A stretch of 21,618 bases of DNA from a virus. The stretch spans positions 1-21,618 of the IMG/VR virus record IMGVR_UViG_3300042484_000592, one strand, 5' to 3'. The position numbers and the translations under genes were made by a program. Below, piece by piece: positions 7,698-14,125 of the stretch (within the stretch, counting starts at the first letter, position 1; every line of letters begins with the position of its first letter). A model generated the notes under the pieces. It searched no databases, was not told the DNA's origin, and was given only the letters and a program-made list of their open reading frames with translations.

Positions 7698-8308
7698 TGT
7701 TCGTTTCCTTCTTTAAGTAATTGTTTCATTTCCCATTCTTCGTCTTGTTTTTTACGTGCTAGCTCACGTGCTTCTTCGCAAGGTGTACAGTAAGTATGAA
7801 TCCATCCACCGCCTCGGCTTTCACCAATATTGCCACAGCTTTCGCAAGTGACTCCAGTCATGCTTTCTGCCATTCGAACCATACCGTCGATAACATCATC
7901 ACCACCTGAGTAATAAAATCTCAGTGTACCAAACTTTTCTTTAACTTGGTCCAAGGTCACTTGTGGAATAGACTCTGGTACTGCTCTAAAGTCTCCAGCA
8001 ACAATTTCACCCAGTCGTTTTTCTTTGTACTCGTCGTTGGGTAGAGCTTTCATAGTTTCTTCAAACAAGTCAAAGTTACCAGCTTTTGCCTGTGTGGCCA
8101 TTTCATTATAGTCAATTGCCCATTTGCGCTGTTTCTCTTTCCAATCAATGTGATGTTGAATATTACTCATGAGCTGATTAAGAATATTGAACCAGCCGTC
8201 ACCACATTCAAACCCCCAACACATGCAAGTTTCCATCATGGGCTTGTTGCGGTTCACCATCATTTTTGGATACCGCTCGCACAACAACTTATCTAGTTCT
8301 TGTTTCAT
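7694..8308 (-). CDS. Zinc-ribbon phage protein
   Basis: 204 residues from ATG 8308; this start overlaps the previous stop as ATGA, whereas a longer frame from 8380 would overlap that gene by 70 bases. Four cysteines C155-x2-C158 and C174-x2-C177 around GNIGESRGGGWIHTY form a zinc ribbon. The preceding block QVKEKFGTLRFYYSGGDD is one I have seen in many phage hypotheticals, along with the N-terminal CWGFECGDGW. Function unknown; a nucleic-acid or protein adaptor is plausible. The C-terminus is a charged helix. Confidence 0.88.
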   Translation of the reverse strand: MKQELDKLLCERYPKMMVNRNKPMMETCMCWGFECGDGWFNILNQLMSNIQHHIDWKEKQRKWAIDYNEMATQAKAGNFDLFEETMKALPNDEYKEKRLGEIVAGDFRAVPESIPQVTLDQVKEKFGTLRFYYSGGDDVIDGMVRMAESMTGVTCESCGNIGESRGGGWIHTYCTPCEEARELARKKQDEEWEMKQLLKEGNEQ

Positions 8309-8529
8309 CTCATTGCGTCCATTGTAAGTTCTTTTCCATATACGTGTGCCACTGGTTTGATCCAACCATGCTGAATACACTCTTGAATCAAACTTCGATA
8401 ATTCTCAGGGCATCGTTGACTAATTTCAAATCCAGCTCTTGGACAAGTAACAAATTTGTCTGTGAGCGTGAACTTGGGATCACCTTGCCGAATAGTTCTA
8501 ATGTTGCTTTGATGACCGGTAATATTCAT
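8305..8529 (-). CDS. Small hypothetical protein
   Basis: 74 residues, MNITGHQSNIRTIRQGDPKF onward, with two cysteines bracketing CPRAGFEISQRC. Not recognised. It is joined to neighbours by ATGA overlaps at both ends, and an AGAGGA lies about ten bases upstream. Its reality rests mainly on this coupling. Confidence 0.78.
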   Translation of the reverse strand: MNITGHQSNIRTIRQGDPKFTLTDKFVTCPRAGFEISQRCPENYRSLIQECIQHGWIKPVAHVYGKELTMDAMR

Positions 8530-8780
8530 TTTATGTCGTCCTCTGTTACTACAAAATGACTAATAATCAAATCCAATGCCGCTATGGTACGTATATTGAT
8601 GCCCACATCTTGATCGTGCATCCAATGCCCATCTGGATTATCTTCAGTCTTGGGATTCTTCTTCCATTGTGCTAGTTCTTTTTTAAGATATGCACGATAG
8701 TCTTTTAAATTGAGGCTAGTAATACGATCCGCAGTTTCGCCATCAATCCATTGATAGGGTTTGTGTTTTGCTCTACTCAT
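8526..8780 (-). CDS. Small hypothetical protein
   Basis: 84 residues, mostly helical and charged: SLNLKDYRAYLKKELAQWKK, then a His/Asp-rich turn and a hydrophobic helix (IRTIAALDLIISHFVV). No family recognised. AAGG precedes the ATG; it overlaps both neighbours by four bases. Confidence 0.8.
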   Translation of the reverse strand: MSRAKHKPYQWIDGETADRITSLNLKDYRAYLKKELAQWKKNPKTEDNPDGHWMHDQDVGINIRTIAALDLIISHFVVTEDDIK

Positions 8781-9469
8781 TGCGCCGCCTTTACAAAATT
8801 AAGTCTGGTTACATCATTTTGATGTTTCCAGTGTTTAGTGTGATCCTTTACCTTGGCCTTGACAACAACACATGGCCCTAAATCTAGATTGGTCTTGTTG
8901 AGCCAGGACGTCATCTTATTGCTTATTATAGCATCTATATTGTAACCTTCAAAGTTTTTTGACTTAACTGATGAAATAATTTCTGCATCCAAGTCTTTAA
9001 CTGTGCTACCAATTTCTGCCAAATAACCTTGTTCAGTTTGACTTGCGGCCCGTTTAACTTTGGTCTGTGCAACGTCTCGAACATATACACTGGGCAAACA
9101 TGCCACATACCCAAACTGATTTGTTTGAACGGTTTCATTTGAAAGAATTGCATTTACGTTTGTTTGAAATTCATTCTCACCCTGTATTGCGGCAAACATG
9201 AATTTTCGAAAATGTTTTTTAATGTCCACTGCTTGGGCAATGTCTTCTTGTAAAATTTTAAGAGGCATGGGAGCATCTTTAGGATCAGCGGTCCAATTGT
9301 TTGGAAGTAGAGTACACAACATCAGCATCTTGTTGGTCTGTTTGGTGTACATGTAAACACCATCTGAGCTATGAACACCTTCAGCTTCTTTTAGATATTC
9401 ACAGTTGACCCGTTGTGCCGCACAGGCCAGCTCCAAAACCTGTTGCATGGGAAATTCTTTTTTGGCCAT
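8777..9469 (-). CDS. Hypothetical protein, first gene of the ClpP operon
   Basis: 230 residues with no recognised motif. The C-terminal part (GPCVVVKAKVKDHTKHW then TRLNFVKAA) looks like two beta strands of an OB-like barrel, and the middle is helical and charged. It is the promoter-proximal gene of a twelve-gene operon: TTGACA-N17-TAAAAT lies at 9503-9531 and the leader is about 27 bases. There is no clear Shine-Dalgarno site; the leader reads GCGAGCGAGCA before the ATG. Confidence 0.85.
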   Translation of the reverse strand: MAKKEFPMQQVLELACAAQRVNCEYLKEAEGVHSSDGVYMYTKQTNKMLMLCTLLPNNWTADPKDAPMPLKILQEDIAQAVDIKKHFRKFMFAAIQGENEFQTNVNAILSNETVQTNQFGYVACLPSVYVRDVAQTKVKRAASQTEQGYLAEIGSTVKDLDAEIISSVKSKNFEGYNIDAIISNKMTSWLNKTNLDLGPCVVVKAKVKDHTKHWKHQNDVTRLNFVKAAQ

Positions 9470-9502
9470 TGCTCGCTCGCTACGTGAGTTAATATACTAT
9501 GT

Positions 9503-9531
9503 ATTTTACACGAAAACGTAGTCTGTGTCAA
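9503..9531 (-). promoter_or_regulatory. Sigma-70 type promoter for the ClpP operon
   Basis: Minus strand TTGACA (9526-9531), 17 bases, TAAAAT (9503-9508). It overlaps the last codons of the upstream HExxH gene. Predicted start about 9496. Confidence 0.82.
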
Positions 9532-10177
9532 TCTTTTTCAGTCTAATATATACTTTTTTGGACAACCGTTTTATTATGGGAGCATCTACGCCACCAAAAT
9601 GACTTACGTATGCATTTAAATTTGGACTGACAAATTGATTTTTGATTTTGAATTTGCTCAAATAACTCAATCTTTGCATGTAACGCAATGCTCGAAATTT
9701 ACCCAAATTCCTACAAAGCTCAATGGCAATACTCAAAGCATACGCATCAAGTTCATCGGGATCTGAAAGATATTCGTTATAAGGGGTTAATGGGTGATCG
9801 GAGAATGTTACATAATTCCTACTGCGGCTTTGTCTTTGATGTCTGTATTCGTGCACCACCGCATCAAAAATTTGTACCAACATGTCAGTAGTGTGTTGTG
9901 TGTCCCAAATTTCGTTGTTGTCAAAATTATGAAATATTAACACTTCAATTGGAGTTTCATTATGTTTGTCGTCGTCTGCATCGTAATATGCATTGACATA
10001 AAACTCTTCGTGATTTAAAAACGCTTGTCTCTTAGTTTTTATTTTAAGATCAAAGTTTTTACTTTTGAATACTTTTCTTGTTTTACTTAAAAGTATTTTA
10101 AAAGTCGTTGGGTACTTGATGCTATTTCTTATAACAGTACATACAGAGTTGACCTGCTCCAGTATGTTGTTCATCAT
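9506..10177 (-). CDS. Zincin-like protein (HEYRH), paralogue of 3470-4198
   Basis: 223 residues. The zinc motif is VVHEYRHQRQSRSRN at about residues 92-106, followed by a conserved DELDAYALS block at about 128-136. Both features align with the protein at 3470-4198. The rest is basic and rich in Lys, Asn and Tyr. There is no signal peptide. The ATG shares one base with the IF-1 stop and the ribosome site is weak, so translation is probably coupled to IF-1. Peptidase activity is inferred from the motif only. Confidence 0.85.
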   Translation of the reverse strand: MMNNILEQVNSVCTVIRNSIKYPTTFKILLSKTRKVFKSKNFDLKIKTKRQAFLNHEEFYVNAYYDADDDKHNETPIEVLIFHNFDNNEIWDTQHTTDMLVQIFDAVVHEYRHQRQSRSRNYVTFSDHPLTPYNEYLSDPDELDAYALSIAIELCRNLGKFRALRYMQRLSYLSKFKIKNQFVSPNLNAYVSHFGGVDAPIIKRLSKKVYIRLKKIDTDYVFV

Positions 10178-10392
10178 TATAACCTATAGGTTACTCTGCC
10201 CTTGGTCAAGTCGTAGGAACTGGTTTCAATTTTAACTTTGTCGCCTAAAATTATTTTAATTTTATGCTGTTTAAGTCTGCCACCCAAATAACACAACATA
10301 ACATGTTCCATATTATCTACTTTGACCCTATAAGTATTATTGGGTAATACTTCTGTGACCGAACCCGTAAGTTCAATTAACTCTTTACTCAT
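10177..10392 (-). CDS. infA: Translation initiation factor IF-1
   Basis: 71 residues, the usual IF-1 length. The S1/OB-fold pattern aligns with bacterial IF-1 along its whole length: LTGSVTEVLPNNTYRVKVDN, then a variable turn with YLGGRLKQHKIKI where hosts have H.SGKMR..YIRI, then LGDKVKIE and SYDLTKGRVTYRL. IF-1 binds the 30S A site during initiation with IF-2 and IF-3. The central basic loop diverges from the cellular consensus, so it could be a modified or competing factor. It is coupled on both sides (ATGA upstream, TAATG downstream). Confidence 0.95.
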   Translation of the reverse strand: MSKELIELTGSVTEVLPNNTYRVKVDNMEHVMLCYLGGRLKQHKIKIILGDKVKIETSSYDLTKGRVTYRL

Positions 10393-10559
10393 GCTTTTGA
10401 TATCACAATAGCACCATCCTCAACTTTAATATTTAAAGTATCACCTTCTTTCCAGCCCTGTGCTTCACAAATTTCTGGAGGGATTTTCATCATGACATTG
10501 TCTGGATCACCAGGAATGTCTTCAAATATTTCTTCTGCTAAAAATGTTAGTTTTTCCAT
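10389..10559 (-). CDS. AbrB/MazE-like small protein
   Basis: 56 residues from the ATG at 10559 (MEKLTFLAEEIFEDIPGDPD). The C-terminal half VMMKIPPEICEAQGWKEGD, then LNIKVEDGAIVI, matches the SpoVT-AbrB swapped-hairpin DNA-binding fold. ATGs at 10583 and 10589 would add 8-10 residues, but none of the three has a strong ribosome site; I prefer 10559 because the domain starts there. Such proteins act as transcription regulators or antitoxins, but no toxin is adjacent. It overlaps the IF-1 start by four bases. Confidence 0.8.
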   Translation of the reverse strand: MEKLTFLAEEIFEDIPGDPDNVMMKIPPEICEAQGWKEGDTLNIKVEDGAIVISKA

Positions 10560-10572
10560 AATAGTATTTACT

Positions 10573-11142
10573 TTAGTTGTCATCGTCATTGTAAGGTACT
10601 GGACGCCATCCTAATCGATTTAAGTCCAATTCAATTTCTTCAGTTACAACACCTTCTGGTACGTAGTTACGTCCGTCCGGATCTTGAGTGGGTTGACAAT
10701 GATCTAATCCAAAACCAGATTCTTTATTGCCAATGCCGCTACAATACCAATCAATGTAGTCGCCCTTTTCTTGCATGTCAGCAACGATACCACCAGCATG
10801 ACGCCAACTGCACGACCAAGTTTGACCTTTTAGCTCTTGCCAAAAATCTCTGCTTTGCCAATCCATGTTACACATGGCCGCATACAAATTTTGAGCATAG
10901 TTGTCCGACTCCTTAACTTTGTCACAAAGTTCTTTGCTACTGCGGAGATCGTACTCCATGTTGTGTTTTTGCCATTTAGGATCGTTGATCTTGTTAGCTT
11001 CATCAATCTTGATTTGATCCCACATGTCAATGTATGCTTGGCTAGGCTCTTCGCCCTTTTCTTCTGCACGTTTAATAGCACCTTCCTTTTGAAAGGTATG
11101 TCGTTCAGGACTACTTGCTATTTTATTCATTTTTTCCGGCAT
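10573..11142 (-). CDS. Conserved phage hypothetical protein
   Basis: 189 residues. The N-terminus is charged and helical. The block YAQNLYAAMCN, then WSCSWRHAGGIVADM and GDYIDWYCSG, then VPEGVVTEEI..DL..LGW, is one I recognise from other T4-like aquatic phages, where it has no assigned function. GGAG is six bases upstream of ATG 11142, and the start lies 20 bases inside the upstream gene. Confidence 0.88.
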   Translation of the reverse strand: MPEKMNKIASSPERHTFQKEGAIKRAEEKGEEPSQAYIDMWDQIKIDEANKINDPKWQKHNMEYDLRSSKELCDKVKESDNYAQNLYAAMCNMDWQSRDFWQELKGQTWSCSWRHAGGIVADMQEKGDYIDWYCSGIGNKESGFGLDHCQPTQDPDGRNYVPEGVVTEEIELDLNRLGWRPVPYNDDDN

Positions 11143-11488
11143 GCCAATCTCCTTGGAAACAGTGCATCATTTCGTGTCCAACAGTTCTCATGTCTACCTT
11201 TTTAGGCACAACAACTACACATTTGTCATCCCAGAAAAATGTGCATGCTAGCACTCCGTATTTGTAACCGTTGTTGCCAAACTTACGGCTCAATGAGTCA
11301 CAAGTTTTTTGTATGTCTTGAGGTTCAACATATTTTAATTCAACAGTGGTCTTTTTGGTTATGTTTTTGCTCATGTCAAAAACTCGACCACCACTGTTAT
11401 CAAAACTCCATTGTGCATACGCATTATTGTTCCATGCAAGGAACCAAACGCTTGCAATTACGCATACAATCCAAAATACTCTTTTCAT
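11123..11488 (-). CDS. Secreted or periplasmic HExxH protein
   Basis: 121 residues from ATG 11488, chosen for AAGG seven bases upstream; a longer frame would run through the tRNA-like gene. A signal peptide is clear: MKRVFWIVCVIASVWFLAWN, then NNAYAQ with likely cleavage after AYA. Near the C-terminus is GHEMMHCFQGDWH, an HExxH zinc motif with a downstream His. The mature part has four cysteines (KTCD, LACT, DKCV, HCFQ), suggesting disulfides in the periplasm. A small exported metallopeptidase or wall-acting enzyme is the best guess; the substrate is unknown. Confidence 0.82.
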   Translation of the reverse strand: MKRVFWIVCVIASVWFLAWNNNAYAQWSFDNSGGRVFDMSKNITKKTTVELKYVEPQDIQKTCDSLSRKFGNNGYKYGVLACTFFWDDKCVVVVPKKVDMRTVGHEMMHCFQGDWHAGKNE

Positions 11489-11520
11489 AATGTGCCTTTC
11501 TGTGCCTGTGTTAAAAACAA

Positions 11521-11618
11521 TGGTGTAGTCGGTAGGACTCGAACCTACAAAGCATGACAATGTCACCTGCCGGACCCTCCCCGAAGGGAGGAGGTCTACC
11601 AATTCCACTCACGACTAC
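11521..11618 (-). tRNA. Aberrant class II tRNA-like RNA, isotype unresolved
   Basis: 98 nucleotides including an encoded CCA. The acceptor stem GTAGTCG/CGACTAC and T arm (GTAGG, loop TTCGAGT, CCTAC) are perfect, and the D loop carries GGAATTGGTAGA as in tRNA-Leu. A long variable arm (TGAC-ATT-GTCA) is present. The anticodon region is odd: it forms CCTCCC-TTCG-GGGAGG, a six-pair hairpin closed by a UUCG tetraloop. If forced into a seven-base loop the anticodon would be TCG with one mismatch. It may be a decoy, a non-decoding stable RNA or a diverged tRNA. The promoter at 11625-11653 places the start site at the first tRNA base. Confidence 0.7.
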
Positions 11619-11624
11619 ACAGTA

Positions 11625-11653
11625 ATTATACAACACTTTACTAATTTAGTCAA
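11625..11653 (-). promoter_or_regulatory. Sigma-70 type promoter at the tRNA-like gene
   Basis: Minus strand TTGACT (11648-11653), 17 bases, TATAAT (11625-11630). The predicted start, 11617-11619, coincides with the 5' base of the tRNA-like RNA at 11618. It directly follows the T-run of a terminator. Confidence 0.9.
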
Positions 11654-11679
11654 AAAAAACGGTGACCTAAGTCACCGTT
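11652..11679 (-). terminator. Rho-independent terminator
   Basis: Minus strand hairpin ACGGTGAC-TTAG-GTCACCGT followed by eight T. It ends the unit containing the phosphoesterase at 11679-12284; its stem begins at that gene's stop codon. Confidence 0.93.
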
Positions 11680-12284
11680 TACATAGTTGGACCGTTACCG
11701 TTTTTAAATCCAACACTTCCACCTTCAGCTTCAATGTTGCGGATAACATCTTCAAATAAGATGGGAGCGAAGTCCGGGGTCTGTTCTACGCATACGCAAT
11801 GGTAGCGGACATCGTTCTCATCACTGTATAAGATCTCTCCAGTTCTAGCATCAACACCTCGAGCCTTCTTCACGCGGTTTGCGTGTAAGTGTCCGTGAAT
11901 GTTAACACCAAATCGACCCATTGAATCCGAATGTAACGGAATATGGCTAAGAATCATTCCGTTCATAACATGGTATGCACGTAATTCTCTAAAGTACATT
12001 CTGTACTCGTCATCTCTAAAGATGTCGTGGTTACCGCGGATTAAAACCTTGTCACCGTTTAAGCGACTTAATACTTTTAATGCCTTACGGTTGATAACAA
12101 CGTCACCTAAATGGTAAACTTTGTCAGTGGGCTTGACACGTTCGTTCCAAGCCTTGACCATAGCTTCGTCCATTTCCTCTGGACTATCCCACGGCCTTAA
12201 TTTTGTAACGCCATCGTTACGTGTGAAGCGGCATACACCTGTGTGTCCAAAGTGCGTGTCGCTTACTAAGAATACACTTGGCAT
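11679..12284 (-). CDS. YfcE-like metallophosphoesterase
   Basis: 201 residues. Motifs in order: SDTHFGH (Asp9, His11), LGDVV (about residue 60), RGNHD (about 86), SHIPLH (about 113) and IHGHLHANR (about 128). This is the compact prokaryotic calcineurin-like phosphoesterase seen in many phages. A phosphomonoesterase or 2',3'-cyclic phosphodiesterase activity is plausible but not readable. AAAGGAG precedes ATG 12284. It is co-transcribed with the 57-residue gene upstream and closed by a terminator. Confidence 0.94.
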   Translation of the reverse strand: MPSVFLVSDTHFGHTGVCRFTRNDGVTKLRPWDSPEEMDEAMVKAWNERVKPTDKVYHLGDVVINRKALKVLSRLNGDKVLIRGNHDIFRDDEYRMYFRELRAYHVMNGMILSHIPLHSDSMGRFGVNIHGHLHANRVKKARGVDARTGEILYSDENDVRYHCVCVEQTPDFAPILFEDVIRNIEAEGGSVGFKNGNGPTM

Positions 12285-12298
12285 ATTATGCTCCTTTC

Positions 12299-12472
12299 TT
12301 AATAAACTTCTTTTACAATATTAAATTCTTCAACTGGCCATTTGGCTTTGAACTCTTCTGACTTGACATATTCGTTATAGCCCTTTGCATCAAAAAACAT
12401 TTTATGAAATTCTGTTTTCATCGAACCTTTTTTGGTTACTGTTAAGTAAACCGATTTTGCTTTGCCAGCCAT
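12299..12472 (-). CDS. 57-residue hypothetical protein
   Basis: Starts MAGKAKSVYLTVTKKGSMKT at ATG 12472 and ends at TAA 12299; AAAGG lies six bases before the ATG. It is basic, with aromatic residues in the second half (EFKAKWPVEEFNIVKEVY). No family recognised. It is the first gene behind a consensus promoter at 12500-12528, which supports expression. Confidence 0.85.
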   Translation of the reverse strand: MAGKAKSVYLTVTKKGSMKTEFHKMFFDAKGYNEYVKSEEFKAKWPVEEFNIVKEVY

Positions 12473-12499
12473 TGAGTACCTTTCACTGTTTAATGTATA

Positions 12500-12528
12500 A
12501 TTATAACATCAAACTTTGATTTTGTCAA
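12500..12528 (-). promoter_or_regulatory. Sigma-70 type promoter
   Basis: Minus strand TTGACA (12523-12528), 17 bases, TATAAT (12500-12505), exact consensus. The TGA inside TTGACA is the stop codon of the kinase-like gene. Confidence 0.93.
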
Positions 12529-13034
12529 GCATACCAAATTTCTTTAAAGCCTTCTTCTAGAGTTGGTTCTTCCCAATTATCAATCATACTATCTATTACG
12601 GTCTTTGGAATGTGCTTACCTGGACGACCACTCAATCGAACATCCAATTCGTCACGTGGTGGTGTTCGAAATACTACGGCAATATGTTCGTAGTCCGGCA
12701 ACATGTTAAACTTACGAGCACGACTTGCAAGAGTAGTACTCGTTTGATCCCAAATTATAGTATGTCCGTGTTCCCGAGCAAACACAACTTGTTCAGCCAT
12801 TAGGTCAACCGCTGTAGGCATATAATCCTTAAACACTTCTGAATAAGTCTTACCTTGTTTTTTAGCATAGATTTCCACCCACATGTCTGTAGAGACTACA
12901 GTTAATCCTAACATCCAGTCTTGATTAGAAATCCAAGTAGATTTTCCACTGCCTGGTACTCCAATTAGTTGATAACATTTTGGCTTATCGACTTTTGGGA
13001 AATCAATTGGATTGTCTGTGTTTGTATAATGCAT
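12525..13034 (-). CDS. P-loop kinase, polynucleotide-kinase-like
   Basis: 169 residues from ATG 13034, which has GGAG eight bases upstream and overlaps the previous stop (TAATG). Walker A is GVPGSGKST at about residues 25-33, followed by STDMW (acceptor Asp region), a hydrophobic strand IIWDQT with Asp at about 95, and a lid-like segment RLSGRPGKHIPKTVIDSMI. The order resembles the kinase domain of T4 polynucleotide kinase (GCPGSGKSTWA.. RDD.. SDTN.. IP..V). It lacks the C-terminal phosphatase domain. 5'-kinase activity on nucleic-acid ends is the best guess; other small-molecule kinases of this fold remain possible. The gene's stop is inside the next promoter. Confidence 0.85.
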   Translation of the reverse strand: MHYTNTDNPIDFPKVDKPKCYQLIGVPGSGKSTWISNQDWMLGLTVVSTDMWVEIYAKKQGKTYSEVFKDYMPTAVDLMAEQVVFAREHGHTIIWDQTSTTLASRARKFNMLPDYEHIAVVFRTPPRDELDVRLSGRPGKHIPKTVIDSMIDNWEEPTLEEGFKEIWYA

Positions 13035-13225
13035 TACCAATTCTCCACACCTGAAATTTCTGTTCTAAACTCGCCATCGAGTCCGTTAATTTTAGTATGT
13101 ACAATTAAAGCAGTAACGCTACCGATACCACTGTGACTGTCTTGTACTAACTCAAAAGATGTTGCTTCTGGAAACTTGTCCATAGTGTCTAGAATTTTTA
13201 CAACTTCATCTCTACACAAGTACAT
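13034..13225 (-). CDS. 63-residue hypothetical protein
   Basis: Starts MYLCRDEVVKILDTMDKFPE at ATG 13225, preceded by GGAG at six bases. The C-terminal half (GIGSVTALIVHTKINGLDGE) looks like a beta hairpin. No family recognised. It begins one base after the phosphatase stop and overlaps the kinase start by one base. Confidence 0.82.
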   Translation of the reverse strand: MYLCRDEVVKILDTMDKFPEATSFELVQDSHSGIGSVTALIVHTKINGLDGEFRTEISGVENW

Positions 13226-13226
13226 A

Positions 13227-13697
13227 TTAGTCTCCAATAGGCCTCATAGTACGCCAATCATCAATGTTTGGCTTTTCGTCTGCGTCATAAGTCCAACCTA
13301 GTGCCTTCATCATACGATGCTTGACTAACAAGTTAGGACTACGGAAACGCTCAGTATCATTGAAGCCCATCATGACTCCAACCTCACAAACCGCACCCGA
13401 CCTGCAAATGCCAGCATAGCAATGAACTACAACGTTCATGCGATTGTCTAGTGCATGTTGTAGCAGTCGAACAAGTTCTGCGGCCTGCTCGTGACTGCAA
13501 CGCATGGCTTCGTCTAGAGCAAAGTCCTTTTCTTCAATGTCCAAGAACTCAAAGTTGTGACGTTCTTTAAATTGGTGTTTGGCTTCAGGACGCCAACTTG
13601 CTGGATCAACAATGCTGATCAGCATACTGTTTGGGCCAGCATCGTGATGAAATCCCGTTGGGATATCAGCGGCGGCTACATTTTCAATCCATGGCAT
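13227..13697 (-). CDS. Dual-specificity/tyrosine-type phosphatase
   Basis: 156 residues. The active-site loop VVHCYAGICRSGAV at about residues 90-103 is a complete HCx5R(S/T) signature of cysteine-based phosphatases, with the nucleophile in HCYAGICRS. A general acid Asp is likely in FALDEAM or upstream. The size fits a small dual-specificity phosphatase. Substrates could be phosphoproteins or nucleic-acid 5' ends, since some members of this fold are RNA phosphatases. Its position two genes before a polynucleotide-kinase-like protein makes an end-processing role worth considering (inference). AAGGAG precedes the ATG. Confidence 0.93.
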   Translation of the reverse strand: MPWIENVAAADIPTGFHHDAGPNSMLISIVDPASWRPEAKHQFKERHNFEFLDIEEKDFALDEAMRCSHEQAAELVRLLQHALDNRMNVVVHCYAGICRSGAVCEVGVMMGFNDTERFRSPNLLVKHRMMKALGWTYDADEKPNIDDWRTMRPIGD

Positions 13698-13706
13698 GAT
13701 AGCTCC

Positions 13707-13907
13707 TTAAATTAGTCCATACAAACGAAACACTTCGTCCTTTGGAATATAAAAATCTGTAGTTGGGTCATAGTATTGACCTTCTTTAGGATCGTAATAC
13801 ACAACACGGCCACCAAAGTTGAACGGACCTTCAAGTCCTGCACGTGGGCCGTATTTGGTACGCATTTCGTCCATTTGCGATTTATCTGCGATAACTTTGT
13901 AACCCAT
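13707..13907 (-). CDS. 66-residue hypothetical protein
   Basis: Starts MGYKVIADKSQMDEMRTKYG at ATG 13907, with AGGAG six bases ahead. Aromatic repeats (VVYYDPKEGQYYDPTTDFYI) suggest a small beta-rich fold. Not recognised. It is the first gene after the promoter at 13938-13966. Confidence 0.82.
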   Translation of the reverse strand: MGYKVIADKSQMDEMRTKYGPRAGLEGPFNFGGRVVYYDPKEGQYYDPTTDFYIPKDEVFRLYGLI

Positions 13908-13937
13908 GTTCAACTCCTGTTTTGCTAGTATTTGTAT

Positions 13938-13966
13938 ATTATAACATCAAAAAGAATCCTTGTCAA
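13938..13966 (-). promoter_or_regulatory. Sigma-70 type promoter overlapping a terminator
   Basis: Minus strand TTGACA (13961-13966), 17 bases, TATAAT (13938-13943), exact consensus. The -35 is part of the 3' arm and loop edge of the terminator hairpin at 13956-13983. Confidence 0.92.
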
Positions 13967-13983
13967 CCTGCGCTGACAAGGAT
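13946..13983 (-). terminator. Rho-independent terminator after the vWA gene region
   Basis: Minus strand hairpin with ten-pair arms ATCCTTGTCA and TGACAAGGAT around an eight-base loop, followed by TCTTTTTGAT. It closes the vWA transcription unit and embeds the -35 of the next promoter. Confidence 0.8.
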
Positions 13984-14010
13984 GGCGTTGCATAAAAACA
14001 ACAAATTAGT

Positions 14011-14125
14011 GGTAAGTTTTTTTGTGTCAGGAAACTTACCAAACCCCGGATACACAGCCCATCCCACATTTCGTGTATCGCGGATGCTGGGTTCTCAGCC
14101 TAGGCTAAGGTGGGCCAGCAGTTAC
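14011..14125 (-). ncRNA. Structured 3' region downstream of the vWA gene
   Basis: No gene is visible between the vWA stop and the terminator. On the minus strand I see three nested or successive helices: GCTGG/CCAGC (14086-14119), GATACAC/GTGTATC (14049-14079) and GGTAAGTTT/AAACTTACC (14011-14040), the last followed by a T-rich run. It may be a long 3' UTR, a weak terminator, or a processed RNA. I match it to no known family. Confidence 0.5.
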
